From assembly GCF_048593165.1 (NCBI RefSeq), contig NZ_CP184271.1: DNA of 64,000 nt. One strand, given 5' to 3'. The notes beneath the pieces were generated by a model. That model was not told the DNA's origin. It ran no database searches and saw only the letters and a list, made by a program, of their open reading frames with translations. Below, in pieces: positions 33,654 through 43,029 of this stretch (its first letter is position 1; each line of letters begins with the position of its first letter). The position numbers and the translations under genes are program-made. The DNA is from Pectobacterium sp013449375 (lineage in GTDB: Bacteria; Pseudomonadota; Gammaproteobacteria; Enterobacterales; Enterobacteriaceae).

Positions 33654-36113
33654 ATGCGAGTGTTGAAATTTGGCGGGACTTCAGTAGCAAATGCGGAGCG
33701 TTTTGCGCGCGTTGCCGACATTATCGAAAACAACGCGCGCCAGGGACAGGTGGCTACCGTATTGTCTGCGCCGGCGAAAATTACCAACCATCTGGTTGCC
33801 ATGATTGAGAAAACCGTCGCCGGACAAGATATCCTGCCTCATTTGAATGACGCCGAAACCATCTTTTCTTCGCTGCTGCAAGGCCTTGCCGAGTCTCAAC
33901 CCGGTTTTGACCATGCCCGCCTGAAGGCATTTGTGGATCAGGAATTTGCACAACTGAAACACGTGCTGCATGGCATCGCGCTGCTGGGTCAGTGCCCTGA
34001 CAGTGTGAACGCCGCGATTATCTGCCGAGGGGAAAAACTGTCTATCGCCATCATGGAAGCGGTCTTTCAGGCTCGCGGCTATGGGGTCTCCGTTATCAAT
34101 CCGGTCGAGAAGCTGCTGGCGCAGGGACACTACCTGGAATCCACCGTGGATATCACGGAGTCGACTCGTCGTATCGCCGAAAGCGCTATTCCGAAGGATC
34201 ATGTCATCCTGATGGCGGGCTTTACTGCCGGTAACGACAAAGGTGAACTGGTCGTGCTGGGCCGCAACGGTTCTGACTATTCCGCTGCGGTACTGGCTGC
34301 GTGTTTACGTGCCGACTGTTGTGAGATCTGGACCGATGTGGACGGCGTTTATACCTGCGATCCGCGTCAGGTGCCGGATGCCCGATTATTGAAATCGATG
34401 TCCTATCAGGAGGCGATGGAGCTGTCCTATTTCGGCGCCAAAGTCCTCCACCCCCGCACCATCGCTCCTATCGCCCAGTTCCAAATTCCCTGCCTCATCA
34501 AAAACACCGAAAACCCTCAGGCTCCTGGCACGCTCATCGGCATGGACAGCACGGATACGCAGTATCCGGTGAAAGGCATTACCAACCTGAACAACATGGC
34601 GATGATTAACGTATCCGGTCCGGGCATGAAGGGCATGGTCGGCATGGCGGCGCGCGTGTTTGCCGCGATGTCACGTGCAGGTATCTCTGTTGTTCTGATT
34701 ACGCAGTCATCTTCCGAATACAGCATCAGCTTCTGCGTATCACAAAACGAGCTGGCGCGTGCCAGAAAAACGCTTGAAGACGAATTCTATCTGGAACTGA
34801 AAGAAGGCGTACTGGAGCCGCTGGATGTGATGGAACGTCTGGCGATCCTCTCTGTCGTGGGTGACGGCATGCGCACGCTGCGCGGCCTGTCTGCGCGTCT
34901 GTTCTCCGCACTGGCGACGGCGAATATCAATATCGTGGCTATCGCGCAGGGTTCCTCCGAACGTTCTATTTCCGTTGTCGTGAACAATGATGTAGCGACC
35001 ACTGGCGTGCGTGTTGCGCACCAGATGCTGTTTAACACCGATCAGGTGATCGACGTGTTTGTGATCGGCGTGGGCGGCGTGGGCGGCGCACTGCTGGAGC
35101 AGATTCACCGCCAGCAGCCGTGGCTGAAAGACAAGCATATCGATCTGCGCGTATGCGGGATTGCTAACTCTAAAGCTATGCTGACCAACATTAACGGCAT
35201 TTCGATGGACAACTGGCGTGAAGAGTTGGCGAAAGCCCGCGAGCCGTTCAATCTGGGCCGTCTGATTCGTCTGGTGAAAGAGTACCACCTGCTAAACCCG
35301 GTTATCGTTGACTGTACGTCGAATCAGGCCGTGGCCGATCAGTATGTGGATTTCTTGGCCGACGGTTTCCACGTGGTGACGCCAAACAAGAAAGCCAACA
35401 CCGGATCGATGAATTATTATCACCAACTGCGTGGCGCCGCGGCGAAATCCCGCCGTCGTTTCCTGTATGACACTAACGTCGGTGCTGGCCTGCCAGTGAT
35501 TGAGAACCTGCAAAACTTGCTGAATGCGGGTGATGAGCTGATTCGCTTTACCGGTATTCTCTCTGGCTCGCTGTCCTTTATTTTCGGTAAACTCGATGAA
35601 GGCATGTCGTTGTCAGCAGCGACCACACAGGCGAAAGAGAAAGGGTATACCGAACCCGATCCACGCGACGATTTGTCCGGTATGGATGTGGCGCGTAAGC
35701 TGCTGATTCTGGCGCGTGAAGCGGGTTATCAGTTGGAACTGGGCGATATTGAAGTGGAATCTGTTCTGCCTGCTAGCTTCGATGCCTCCGGTGATGTCTC
35801 CAGCTTCATGCAGCGCCTGCCGTCGGTAGACGATGAGTTTGCCAGCCGTGTTGCACAAGCGCGCGATGAAGGTAAAGTGTTGCGTTATGTCGGCGTCATT
35901 GAAGAAGGTCGCTGCAAGGTTAAGATCAGTGCCGTTGGCGGCAACGATCCGCTGTTTAAAGTCAAAGATGGCGAGAATGCGCTGGCATTCTACAGCCGTT
36001 ATTATCAGCCATTGCCGCTCGTGTTACGCGGTTATGGCGCGGGTAACGATGTTACCGCTGCTGGTGTGTTCGCCGATCTGCTGCGCACCTTGTCATGGAA
36101 GTTGGGAGCATAA
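33654..36113 (+). CDS. thrA: Bifunctional aspartokinase I / homoserine dehydrogenase I
   Basis: An 819-residue fusion enzyme that catalyses the first and third steps from aspartate to threonine. The aspartokinase domain (1-about 290) opens with VLKFGGTSVANAERFARVAD and contains LGRNGSDYSAAVLAACL. Two ACT-type regulatory segments at about 315-460 (LAILSVVGDGMRTLRGLSAR) sense threonine. The homoserine dehydrogenase domain starts near 465 (VFVIGVGGVGGALLEQI) with the catalytic tract GAGLPVIENLQNLL. The ATG at 33654 has CAGGAGA upstream. thrB follows 2 nt after the stop. Confidence 0.98.
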   Translation: MRVLKFGGTSVANAERFARVADIIENNARQGQVATVLSAPAKITNHLVAMIEKTVAGQDILPHLNDAETIFSSLLQGLAESQPGFDHARLKAFVDQEFAQLKHVLHGIALLGQCPDSVNAAIICRGEKLSIAIMEAVFQARGYGVSVINPVEKLLAQGHYLESTVDITESTRRIAESAIPKDHVILMAGFTAGNDKGELVVLGRNGSDYSAAVLAACLRADCCEIWTDVDGVYTCDPRQVPDARLLKSMSYQEAMELSYFGAKVLHPRTIAPIAQFQIPCLIKNTENPQAPGTLIGMDSTDTQYPVKGITNLNNMAMINVSGPGMKGMVGMAARVFAAMSRAGISVVLITQSSSEYSISFCVSQNELARARKTLEDEFYLELKEGVLEPLDVMERLAILSVVGDGMRTLRGLSARLFSALATANINIVAIAQGSSERSISVVVNNDVATTGVRVAHQMLFNTDQVIDVFVIGVGGVGGALLEQIHRQQPWLKDKHIDLRVCGIANSKAMLTNINGISMDNWREELAKAREPFNLGRLIRLVKEYHLLNPVIVDCTSNQAVADQYVDFLADGFHVVTPNKKANTGSMNYYHQLRGAAAKSRRRFLYDTNVGAGLPVIENLQNLLNAGDELIRFTGILSGSLSFIFGKLDEGMSLSAATTQAKEKGYTEPDPRDDLSGMDVARKLLILAREAGYQLELGDIEVESVLPASFDASGDVSSFMQRLPSVDDEFASRVAQARDEGKVLRYVGVIEEGRCKVKISAVGGNDPLFKVKDGENALAFYSRYYQPLPLVLRGYGAGNDVTAAGVFADLLRTLSWKLGA

Positions 36114-36115
36114 TT

Positions 36116-37045
36116 ATGGTTAAGGTGTATGCACCTGCATCAATCGGTAACGTCAGCGTTGGGTTTGATGTACTGGGTGCGGCCGTTTCACCCGTAGACG
36201 GTTCATTGCTGGGCGATTGCGTCTCTGTCGAGGCGGCCGATCTGTTCAGCCTGCGTAATGAAGGGCGTTTTGTTAGCAAGCTGCCGGACAACCCGAAAGA
36301 AAACATTGTGTATCAATGTTGGGAACTGTTCTGTCAGGAAATTGGCAAAACCGTGCCGGTGGCGATGACGCTCGAAAAGAACATGCCGATTGGTTCGGGG
36401 CTCGGTTCCAGCGCTTGTTCTGTCGTTGCTGGGCTGATGGCGATGAACGAATTTTGCGGCAAGCCGCTGGATGATACCCGTCTGCTGACGCTGATGGGTG
36501 AGCTGGAAGGGCGCATTTCCGGTAGCGTTCACTACGATAATGTGGCGCCGTGCTTCCTCGGCGGCGTCCAACTGATGCTGGAAGAGAACGGCATTATCAG
36601 CCAACCTGTGCCATCTTTCGATGACTGGCTGTGGGTCATGGCGTATCCGGGAATTAAAGTCTCGACTGCCGAAGCGCGCGCGATTCTGCCTGCGCAATAT
36701 CGTCGTCAGGATTGCATCAGCCACGGCCGCTATCTGGCTGGTTTTATCCACGCCTGCCATACCGGACAGGCCGCGCTGGCGGCGAAACTGATGAAGGATG
36801 TCATCGCGGAACCTTATCGGACGAAACTGCTGCCCGGCTTTGCGGCCGCTCGCCAGGCTGCGGAAGATATCGGGGCGCTGGCCTGCGGTATTTCCGGCTC
36901 TGGCCCGACGCTGTTCTCCGTTTGCAACGACATGGCGAGCGCACAGCGTCTGGCCGACTGGCTGCGGGATAACTATTTGCAGAACGATGAAGGTTTTGTT
37001 CATATTTGCCGTCTTGATACGACTGGCGCACGACAACTGGGATAA
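36116..37045 (+). CDS. thrB: Homoserine kinase
   Basis: A 309-residue GHMP-family kinase that phosphorylates homoserine for threonine synthase. Family motifs are VYAPASIGNVSVGFDVLGAA at the N-terminus, the phosphate loop PIGSGLGSSACSVVAG, and the C-terminal ACGISGSGPTLFSV. The start at 36116 (MVKVYAP) is chosen from similarity to E. coli ThrB and its tight coupling to thrA; an upstream in-frame ATG at 36095 lies inside thrA. thrC begins 3 nt after its stop. Confidence 0.98.
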   Translation: MVKVYAPASIGNVSVGFDVLGAAVSPVDGSLLGDCVSVEAADLFSLRNEGRFVSKLPDNPKENIVYQCWELFCQEIGKTVPVAMTLEKNMPIGSGLGSSACSVVAGLMAMNEFCGKPLDDTRLLTLMGELEGRISGSVHYDNVAPCFLGGVQLMLEENGIISQPVPSFDDWLWVMAYPGIKVSTAEARAILPAQYRRQDCISHGRYLAGFIHACHTGQAALAAKLMKDVIAEPYRTKLLPGFAAARQAAEDIGALACGISGSGPTLFSVCNDMASAQRLADWLRDNYLQNDEGFVHICRLDTTGARQLG

Positions 37046-37048
37046 CGC

Positions 37049-38338
37049 ATGAAACTGTACAACCTTAAAGATCATAACGAGCAGGTCAGCTTTGCTCAGG
37101 CTATCAAGCAAGGGCTGGGTAGCCAGCAAGGGCTGTTCTTCCCGCTGGATCTGCCGGAATTTGAGCGCACCGAAATCGACGCGCTGCTGGATCTGGATTT
37201 CGTTACCCGCAGCAGCCGTATTCTGTCTGCATATATCGGCGATGAAATTGCGGCTGAAACCGTGTTCGAACGCGTAAAAGCGGCCTTTGCGTTCCCGGCA
37301 CCGGTTGCACCGGTAGCGGAAGATATCGCCGCACTGGAACTGTTCCACGGTCCGACTCTGGCCTTTAAAGACTTCGGCGGCCGCTTTATGGCGCAAATGC
37401 TGACGGAAGTATCTGGCGACGAGAAAATAACCATTCTGACGGCGACCTCTGGCGACACCGGTGCTGCCGTGGCGCATGCCTTCTATGGTCTGGAAAATGT
37501 TCGTGTGGTGATTTTGTATCCGCAGGGCAAAATCAGTCCGTTGCAGGAAAAACTGTTCTGTACGCTGGGCGGCAACATTCACACCATCGCTATCGACAGC
37601 GATTTCGATGCCTGTCAGGCGTTGGTGAAAAAGGCGTTTGATGATGAAGAACTGAAAAAGGCAATTGGCCTGAACTCGGCAAACTCCATCAACATTAGCC
37701 GTCTGCTGGCGCAGATTTGCTACTACTTTGAAGCCGTTGCACAACTGCCGCAGGAAGCGCGTAACCAGTTAGTGGTTTCTGTACCAAGCGGTAACTTCGG
37801 CGATCTGACGGCCGGTCTGCTGGCGAAATCGCTGGGTCTGCCGATTAAGCGCTTCATCGCAGCGACCAACGCCAATGACACCGTGCCGCGTTTCCTAAGC
37901 AGCGGAAATTGGGAACCGAATAAAACAGTGGCAACGTTATCTAACGCGATGGATGTGAGCCAGCCGAACAACTGGCCGCGTGTGGAAGAGTTGTTCCGTC
38001 GCAAAAACTGGCAGTTGAAAACGCTGGGCTTTGGCGCGGTGAGCGATGAGACGACGAAAGAAACCATGCATGAGCTGGATGCGTTAGGCTATGTTTCTGA
38101 GCCACATGCGGCAATTGCTTATCGTTTGCTGCGCGATCAACTGCAAGCGGGTGAGTTCGGCCTGTTCCTGGGTACGGCGCACCCAGCGAAATTCAAGGAA
38201 AGTGTAGAAGACATTCTTGGCAAAGAACTGGATCTGCCGGAAGCGCTGGCTGAGCGTGCCGATCTGGATCTGCTGTCGCACAACTTCCCGGATGATTTCG
38301 CGAAGCTGCGTGAGTTCCTGATGTCACTGCCGGAATAA
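37049..38338 (+). CDS. thrC: Threonine synthase
   Basis: A 429-residue PLP enzyme converting O-phosphohomoserine to threonine, the last gene of the thr operon. The cofactor lysine is in GPTLAFKDFGGRFMAQ, the phosphate-binding tract in TATSGDTGAAVAHAF, and VSVPSGNFGDLTAGLLA follows. Length and order match E. coli exactly. Confidence 0.98.
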   Translation: MKLYNLKDHNEQVSFAQAIKQGLGSQQGLFFPLDLPEFERTEIDALLDLDFVTRSSRILSAYIGDEIAAETVFERVKAAFAFPAPVAPVAEDIAALELFHGPTLAFKDFGGRFMAQMLTEVSGDEKITILTATSGDTGAAVAHAFYGLENVRVVILYPQGKISPLQEKLFCTLGGNIHTIAIDSDFDACQALVKKAFDDEELKKAIGLNSANSINISRLLAQICYYFEAVAQLPQEARNQLVVSVPSGNFGDLTAGLLAKSLGLPIKRFIAATNANDTVPRFLSSGNWEPNKTVATLSNAMDVSQPNNWPRVEELFRRKNWQLKTLGFGAVSDETTKETMHELDALGYVSEPHAAIAYRLLRDQLQAGEFGLFLGTAHPAKFKESVEDILGKELDLPEALAERADLDLLSHNFPDDFAKLREFLMSLPE

Positions 38339-38704
38339 GGCTTTTTGCAAGGACTGTCTCTTAGTTACGCTATTTTTGTGGGCTAAGAGATGGTTTCGTG
38401 CGCGATGATATTGTCATTTTCATGCTACTCAGTAGCACGCGCCCGACGCAGGGCGCTCAATCGCCGCCGCCCTGCGAACCCAGGCTGTCGGCGTTAATTA
38501 TGCCGCTAGCGCGGTGCCTTCGTCGATATCTGGCTGAACGGAACGCTTGCGACACGTTCCCGACGTGGCGCAAGCTCTCGCCGCATCCTTGCGGCTCATC
38601 CTAAGCCCGCTATCTCCTCAGCATAATTTTTTACGCCGGATAACGGAAAAATCCGCGATACCTTCCTGTTCTCGTAGATAAGCGGAGGTTGTGGGTAAAG
38701 TAAA
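38339..38704. other. Structured intergenic region downstream of thrC
   Basis: A 366-bp gap between convergent thrC and yaaA with several inverted repeats. These are TCTCTTAG/CTAAGAGA at 38357-38364 and 38383-38390 (likely thrC 3' hairpin), GCGCCC/GGGCGC around 38440-38458, and further GC-rich arms to about 38610. The composition differs from neighbouring gaps, and it looks like a dispersed palindromic element, but a second copy is not in this window. No gene is supported. Confidence 0.45.
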
Positions 38705-39478
38705 TTACTGCTCGTGACGCTTGAACACTAACTCGTTGGCGGAGGATTCCGCTTCCTCGAAGAAATAACCTTCCGAGTCAAAGTCTGCTAACTGTTCCGG
38801 CTGCGTCAGGCGGTTTTGAATAATGAAACGGCTCATCAGACCGCGCGCTTTCTTGGCGTAGAAGCTGATTACCTTGAACTTACCGTTTTTCTCATCCAGG
38901 AAAACGGGCTTGATCAGACGAGCATTGAGCTTTTTCGGTTTAACGGCTTTGAAATATTCATCCGATGCCAGATTAACCAGCACATCGTCGCCTTGATCGC
39001 GCAGCGCCTGATTCAGTTTTTCTGTAATGGTGTCGCCCCAGAAACTGTAGAGATCTTTACCGGCTTTATTTTCCAGCTTGGTACCCATTTCCAGCCGATA
39101 CGGCCGCATCAAATCCAGCGGACGCAACACGCCGTACAGACCAGATAGCATACGCAGATGCTGCTGGGCGAAATCGAAATCATCCTCGCTGAAATCTTCA
39201 GCGGCTAATCCAGTATAGACGTCGCCCTTAAACGCCAGCAGCGCCTGACGCGCGTTCTCAGGCGTGAAATCTGGGTGCCACTCACTAAAGCGACCTGCAT
39301 TCAGATCCGCCAGTTTATCGCTGATGCTCATCAGAGAAGCGATCTGTGCCGGCGTCAGTTTTTTACACACATCAATCAACTGGCTGGAATAGTCCAGAAG
39401 TTCCGGCTGGGTATAACGCGTCGTTGCCAAAGGACTGGTGTAGTCGAGCGTTTTTGCGGGTGAAAGAGTAATAAGCAT
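38705..39478 (-). CDS. yaaA: Peroxide stress response protein YaaA
   Basis: A 257-residue DUF328 protein (E. coli YaaA is 258) that lowers free iron and DNA damage during peroxide stress. The conserved start MLITLSPAKTLDY sets the ATG at 39478. Further conserved tracts are ALLAFKGDVYTGL, QQHLRMLSGLYGVLRPLDL and SRFIIQNRLTQPEQL. The frame extends upstream without support. It lies between thrC and talB, as in E. coli. Confidence 0.96.
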   Translation of the reverse strand: MLITLSPAKTLDYTSPLATTRYTQPELLDYSSQLIDVCKKLTPAQIASLMSISDKLADLNAGRFSEWHPDFTPENARQALLAFKGDVYTGLAAEDFSEDDFDFAQQHLRMLSGLYGVLRPLDLMRPYRLEMGTKLENKAGKDLYSFWGDTITEKLNQALRDQGDDVLVNLASDEYFKAVKPKKLNARLIKPVFLDEKNGKFKVISFYAKKARGLMSRFIIQNRLTQPEQLADFDSEGYFFEEAESSANELVFKRHEQ

Positions 39479-39546
39479 GCGCCATGTCCTGTCGGTCTGG
39501 TTTCTGATGGTCCTACTATAGCAAGAACGTAGTAAGAAAACGGCGA

Positions 39547-39594
39547 TAGCTACAATACGCCAATAGGTACAATACCCAATAGCTACAATATGCC
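39547..39594. repeat. Three tandem 16-17 bp imperfect repeats
   Basis: Units based on TAGCTACAATACGCCAA occur back to back at 39547, 39564 and 39580 in the yaaA-talB promoter gap. The rest of this 335-bp gap (39479-39813) shows no gene and presumably holds the two divergent promoters. Confidence 0.6.
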
Positions 39595-39813
39595 TTGCCT
39601 TTGACGTTCTAGCGTCTTTGGAAAAGGGGAACGCTAGTATGCGACCCGCATGGCAGAGGGACGTAGGAAAAGGCTGGCTTGCGTGGGAAAACGCGCGTGT
39701 TATTATCAGATTTCGGCGCAAAACAGACGGCCACCCGATTAGATAATAAGTCGATTCATATACGAGCTATTTTCATTCACGAGCACCACGTATAAACAAC
39801 GAGACATGCCAAC

Positions 39814-40767
39814 ATGACGGATAAACTGACTTCCCTACGCCAATTGACCACGGTTGTAGCTGATACTGGCGATATTGCGGCAATGAAACTGTACCAACCG
39901 CAAGATGCGACCACCAACCCTTCGCTGATTCTGAACGCGGCGCAAATTCCTGAATACCGCAAGCTGATCGATGAGGCGATTGCCTGGGCACGCGAGCAGA
40001 GCAGCGATCGCAAACAGCAGGTTGTCGATGCTACGGACAAACTGGCGGTTAACATCGGTCTCGAAATTTTAAAATTGATCCCAGGCCGCATCTCCACGGA
40101 AGTGGATGCACGTTTGTCTTATGACACCGAAGCGAGTGTGGCGAAGGCAAAACACCTGATCAAACTGTACAACGATGCAGGCATCAGCAACGAGCGTATC
40201 CTGATTAAACTGGCTTCAACCTGGCAGGGCATCCGTGCGGCGGAGCAACTGGAAAAAGAAGGCATCAACTGTAACCTGACGCTGCTGTTCTCCTTTGCAC
40301 AGGCGCGTGCCTGTGCTGAAGCGGGCGTGTTCCTGATTTCACCATTCGTTGGCCGTATTCTTGACTGGTACAAAGCTAATGGCGATAAGAAAGAATTCGC
40401 GCCGCACGAAGATCCAGGTGTGGTTTCCGTTAGCGAAATCTACGATTACTACAAAGAGCACGGCTATGAAACCGTCGTGATGGGCGCGAGCTTCCGTAAC
40501 GTGGGTGAGATTCTGGAACTGGCCGGGTGTGACCGTCTGACGATTGCACCAGCGCTGTTGAAAGAGCTGTCAGAAAGCGAAGGCGAAGTGGTGCGCAAAC
40601 TGTCTTATGCTGGTGAAGTGAAAGTTCGTCCGGCGAAAATGACGGAAGCGGAATTCTACTGGCAGCACAACCAAGACCCAATGGCGATCGATAAACTGGC
40701 CGACGGGATCCGTAAATTTGCTATCGACCAGGAAAAACTGGAAAAGATGATTGCAGATTTACTGTAA
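39814..40767 (+). CDS. talB: Transaldolase B
   Basis: A 317-residue TIM-barrel enzyme of the non-oxidative pentose phosphate pathway, transferring a dihydroxyacetone unit. The Schiff-base lysine is in RILIKLASTWQGIRAAEQL near residue 132. The N-terminal DATTNPSLILNAAQI and ITLLFS-type tract NLTLLFSFAQARACAEAGV (split by Phe) are also present. It is identical in length to E. coli TalB and monocistronic. Confidence 0.98.
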   Translation: MTDKLTSLRQLTTVVADTGDIAAMKLYQPQDATTNPSLILNAAQIPEYRKLIDEAIAWAREQSSDRKQQVVDATDKLAVNIGLEILKLIPGRISTEVDARLSYDTEASVAKAKHLIKLYNDAGISNERILIKLASTWQGIRAAEQLEKEGINCNLTLLFSFAQARACAEAGVFLISPFVGRILDWYKANGDKKEFAPHEDPGVVSVSEIYDYYKEHGYETVVMGASFRNVGEILELAGCDRLTIAPALLKELSESEGEVVRKLSYAGEVKVRPAKMTEAEFYWQHNQDPMAIDKLADGIRKFAIDQEKLEKMIADLL

Positions 40768-40784
40768 ACATTCTGTCACATGAA

Positions 40785-40812
40785 AATAGCCGGGATTCCC
40801 GGCTATTTTTTT
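40785..40812 (+). terminator. talB terminator
   Basis: AATAGCCGGG/CCCGGCTATT with a 3-nt loop and a T run; it may also serve the converging diguanylate cyclase gene. Confidence 0.9.
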
Positions 40813-40844
40813 GTCTGCGCGCTGGTATTTTTGAAGGGAAAAGT

Positions 40845-41933
40845 CTATTTCGCCGTCGCATTACGGGTTTTCTTCGCGATATAAAGATTATCATCTGCCC
40901 GCTTCATCACCTCGCTGAGGTCTTCTCCAGCGATATGGTATTCAACCAGCCCAATACTGACCGTCAGCCTGATCTTTCCCGCGGCGGTTTCACAGGGTGT
41001 TTCGCTAATACGCGCTCTTGCTTTATCCACGATGGCGTACGCATCGTCTAATCCGGTATTCGGCAACACAATGGCAAATTCATCGCCGCCAATACGGCCA
41101 AAAATATCTTCGCGGCGAAATGATTTTTTGAACGTGTCGGCAACAAATTTCAGCGCTTCATCTCCGACGCTGTGACCGAAGCTGTCATTCACCTGCTTAA
41201 AGTAGTCGATGTCGATCAGCATGACGTTGACAGGACGCTTGGTCAGATTGGCGATACTAAGAGCTTTATTGGCGGCAAGAAAGAATGCATCTCGCCGTAA
41301 ATAACCGGTGAGGTCGTCATAACGTGCGATGATCGGCAATTCAACCAAATATTTTTTCGTCAGTAGGGACATCATGCTGCCTAAAATAGCGAAGAGCAGT
41401 ACGCTACCCACAATAATGAAAAGTGAAGACAGCGAAGAAAACGTTTGGACAACGGATGGCTGCGGTTTTTCCCATGTTGTTCTTATCCAAATGCCAAGTA
41501 GTTCATCTCTTGATGACAGAATAGGAAAGATAAGAGTCAATGTATCTTTACCCGCGTAGGTACCAATCGAGGGTAATTTATTCTGGCAAGTTCGGATAAC
41601 CGCCATATCGTTGAAAGTCAGATCGGAAGAGGAAAGTTTGTTGATACATTCAATGCGTGAATCTTTGGTGTTAAAAGAAAATGTTCGGGTTCGTGATACC
41701 AGATACATACCAGATTGACGCGTCATATCGCCTTCTGTGACGTCATTACCGTTAGCGTAAGAGCCATAGGTTCTGAGTGCAGAATCAAGATTTATCCGTT
41801 CTGTTTTCCATGTTGATTTGTTAGCTTCATGCACCATAATAATGGTGCAGATAAAGGAAATCGCCCCAAATAGGAAAAAGGCATACATCGGGTGGGCAAA
41901 AAGTTTAAGTATCTTATACTTAAGATCGTTCAT
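40845..41933 (-). CDS. Membrane-bound diguanylate cyclase
   Basis: A 362-residue protein that makes cyclic di-GMP. A membrane segment at about 17-35 (AFFLFGAISFICTIIMV) and one at about 171-191 flank a periplasmic sensor region of about 135 residues with two cysteines. The cytoplasmic GGDEF domain carries the active motif GGDEF at 282-286 and an intact product-inhibition site RRED at 273-276. The signal sensed is unknown. It is not present at this place in E. coli, so it is an accessory gene between talB and mog. Confidence 0.95.
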   Translation of the reverse strand: MNDLKYKILKLFAHPMYAFFLFGAISFICTIIMVHEANKSTWKTERINLDSALRTYGSYANGNDVTEGDMTRQSGMYLVSRTRTFSFNTKDSRIECINKLSSSDLTFNDMAVIRTCQNKLPSIGTYAGKDTLTLIFPILSSRDELLGIWIRTTWEKPQPSVVQTFSSLSSLFIIVGSVLLFAILGSMMSLLTKKYLVELPIIARYDDLTGYLRRDAFFLAANKALSIANLTKRPVNVMLIDIDYFKQVNDSFGHSVGDEALKFVADTFKKSFRREDIFGRIGGDEFAIVLPNTGLDDAYAIVDKARARISETPCETAAGKIRLTVSIGLVEYHIAGEDLSEVMKRADDNLYIAKKTRNATAK

Positions 41934-42321
41934 GGCGACTTCCTTGATAGGGCTTTTTTACTTATTGTGATACGAAAGAAGTGCTTTAATTTTATCATAT
42001 TATTTGATTTAACGTGATGTTCTGTCGTGGTAGATACCACCCTCTTCTCCTTAATCTATCGGCCTATTTCATCCACTCTTAATGGGTAAGCGATCTTTTT
42101 ATGCGTCTGCTATTCTTAAATTTTAATTGCGAAACGGTATTATTAATTTAGTTCATTTCTTCCTCTTTTTTGAGACGCTATTTAGTAGCGATTATCAAAT
42201 ACTGTGTTGCGCTCAGTGTGAAACAACGGACGCAGTGTGAATGTCCTCATAAAAGCTAATTGCTTGCTAAAAGCGTTCAATATCCTGATAAAATTGGTGT
42301 TTTATTTAGACTGAGGTGCTC
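41934..42321. other. AT-rich divergent gap between the cyclase gene and mog
   Basis: This 388-bp gap must contain the promoters of both genes. I see no small gene. A near-repeat (CGCTCAGTGTGAA at 42206 and CGCAGTGTGAA at 42230) lies in the middle and may be a binding site. Confidence 0.4.
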
Positions 42322-42909
42322 ATGAACGTATTGCGTATTGGTTTGGTCTCCGTATCTGACCGCGCTTCCAACGGGGTTTATCAGGATAAAGGCATCCCTG
42401 AACTGGAATCCTGGCTCCGTAGCGCCCTGACCACGCCTTTTGCAGTGGAAACCCGGCTGGTGCCTGATGAACAGCCGATGATTGAACAAACTCTGTGTGA
42501 ATTGGTTGATGAACGCGGCTGTCATCTGGTGCTGACGACCGGAGGAACAGGGCCTGCTCGTCGTGATGTCACACCGGATGCCACGTTGGCCGTTGCCGAT
42601 CGAGAAATGCCGGGGTTTGGCGAGCAAATGCGGCAGATCAGCCTGCGCTTTGTTCCTACCGCGATTCTCTCTCGCCAGGTGGGTGTGCTGCGTAAACAGG
42701 CACTGATTCTCAATCTGCCAGGGCAACCTAAGTCGATTAAGGAAACACTGGAAGGTTTAAAAGACGCTGATGGCAAGGTGATTGTGGCCGGTATTTTTGC
42801 CAGCGTACCGTATTGTATCCAACTGCTGGAAGGCCCTTACATCGAGACCAATCCCGATGTAGTAGCAGCTTTTCGCCCTAAAAATGCCGTGCGCGAAATA
42901 AAAGACTGA
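42322..42909 (+). CDS. mog: Molybdopterin adenylyltransferase
   Basis: A 195-residue trimeric enzyme, the E. coli Mog length, that adenylates molybdopterin before molybdenum insertion. The family motif LVLTTGGTGPARRDVTPDAT is near residue 70, with IGLVSVSDRAS at the start and LNLPGQPKSIKETL toward the end. The ATG at 42322 is preceded by GAGGTG; a GTG two codons earlier is less likely. Confidence 0.96.
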   Translation: MNVLRIGLVSVSDRASNGVYQDKGIPELESWLRSALTTPFAVETRLVPDEQPMIEQTLCELVDERGCHLVLTTGGTGPARRDVTPDATLAVADREMPGFGEQMRQISLRFVPTAILSRQVGVLRKQALILNLPGQPKSIKETLEGLKDADGKVIVAGIFASVPYCIQLLEGPYIETNPDVVAAFRPKNAVREIKD

Positions 42910-43029
42910 AATTAGGCGATTTGAAACATAAGATTCAGCTTTGCTGGTGTATAAAAATTTTGCCGATATAGTAATTTCTACTTTACACACTGTGGTGGAT
43001 TTTTTCACTCTGGCAATGCACGGTATCTT

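Noticed and set aside
36203..37744. 513-codon open frame on the minus strand opposite thrB and thrC
   Set aside because: It is fully antisense to two certain genes, has low-complexity composition and no recognisable domain; it arises from the codon bias of the real genes.
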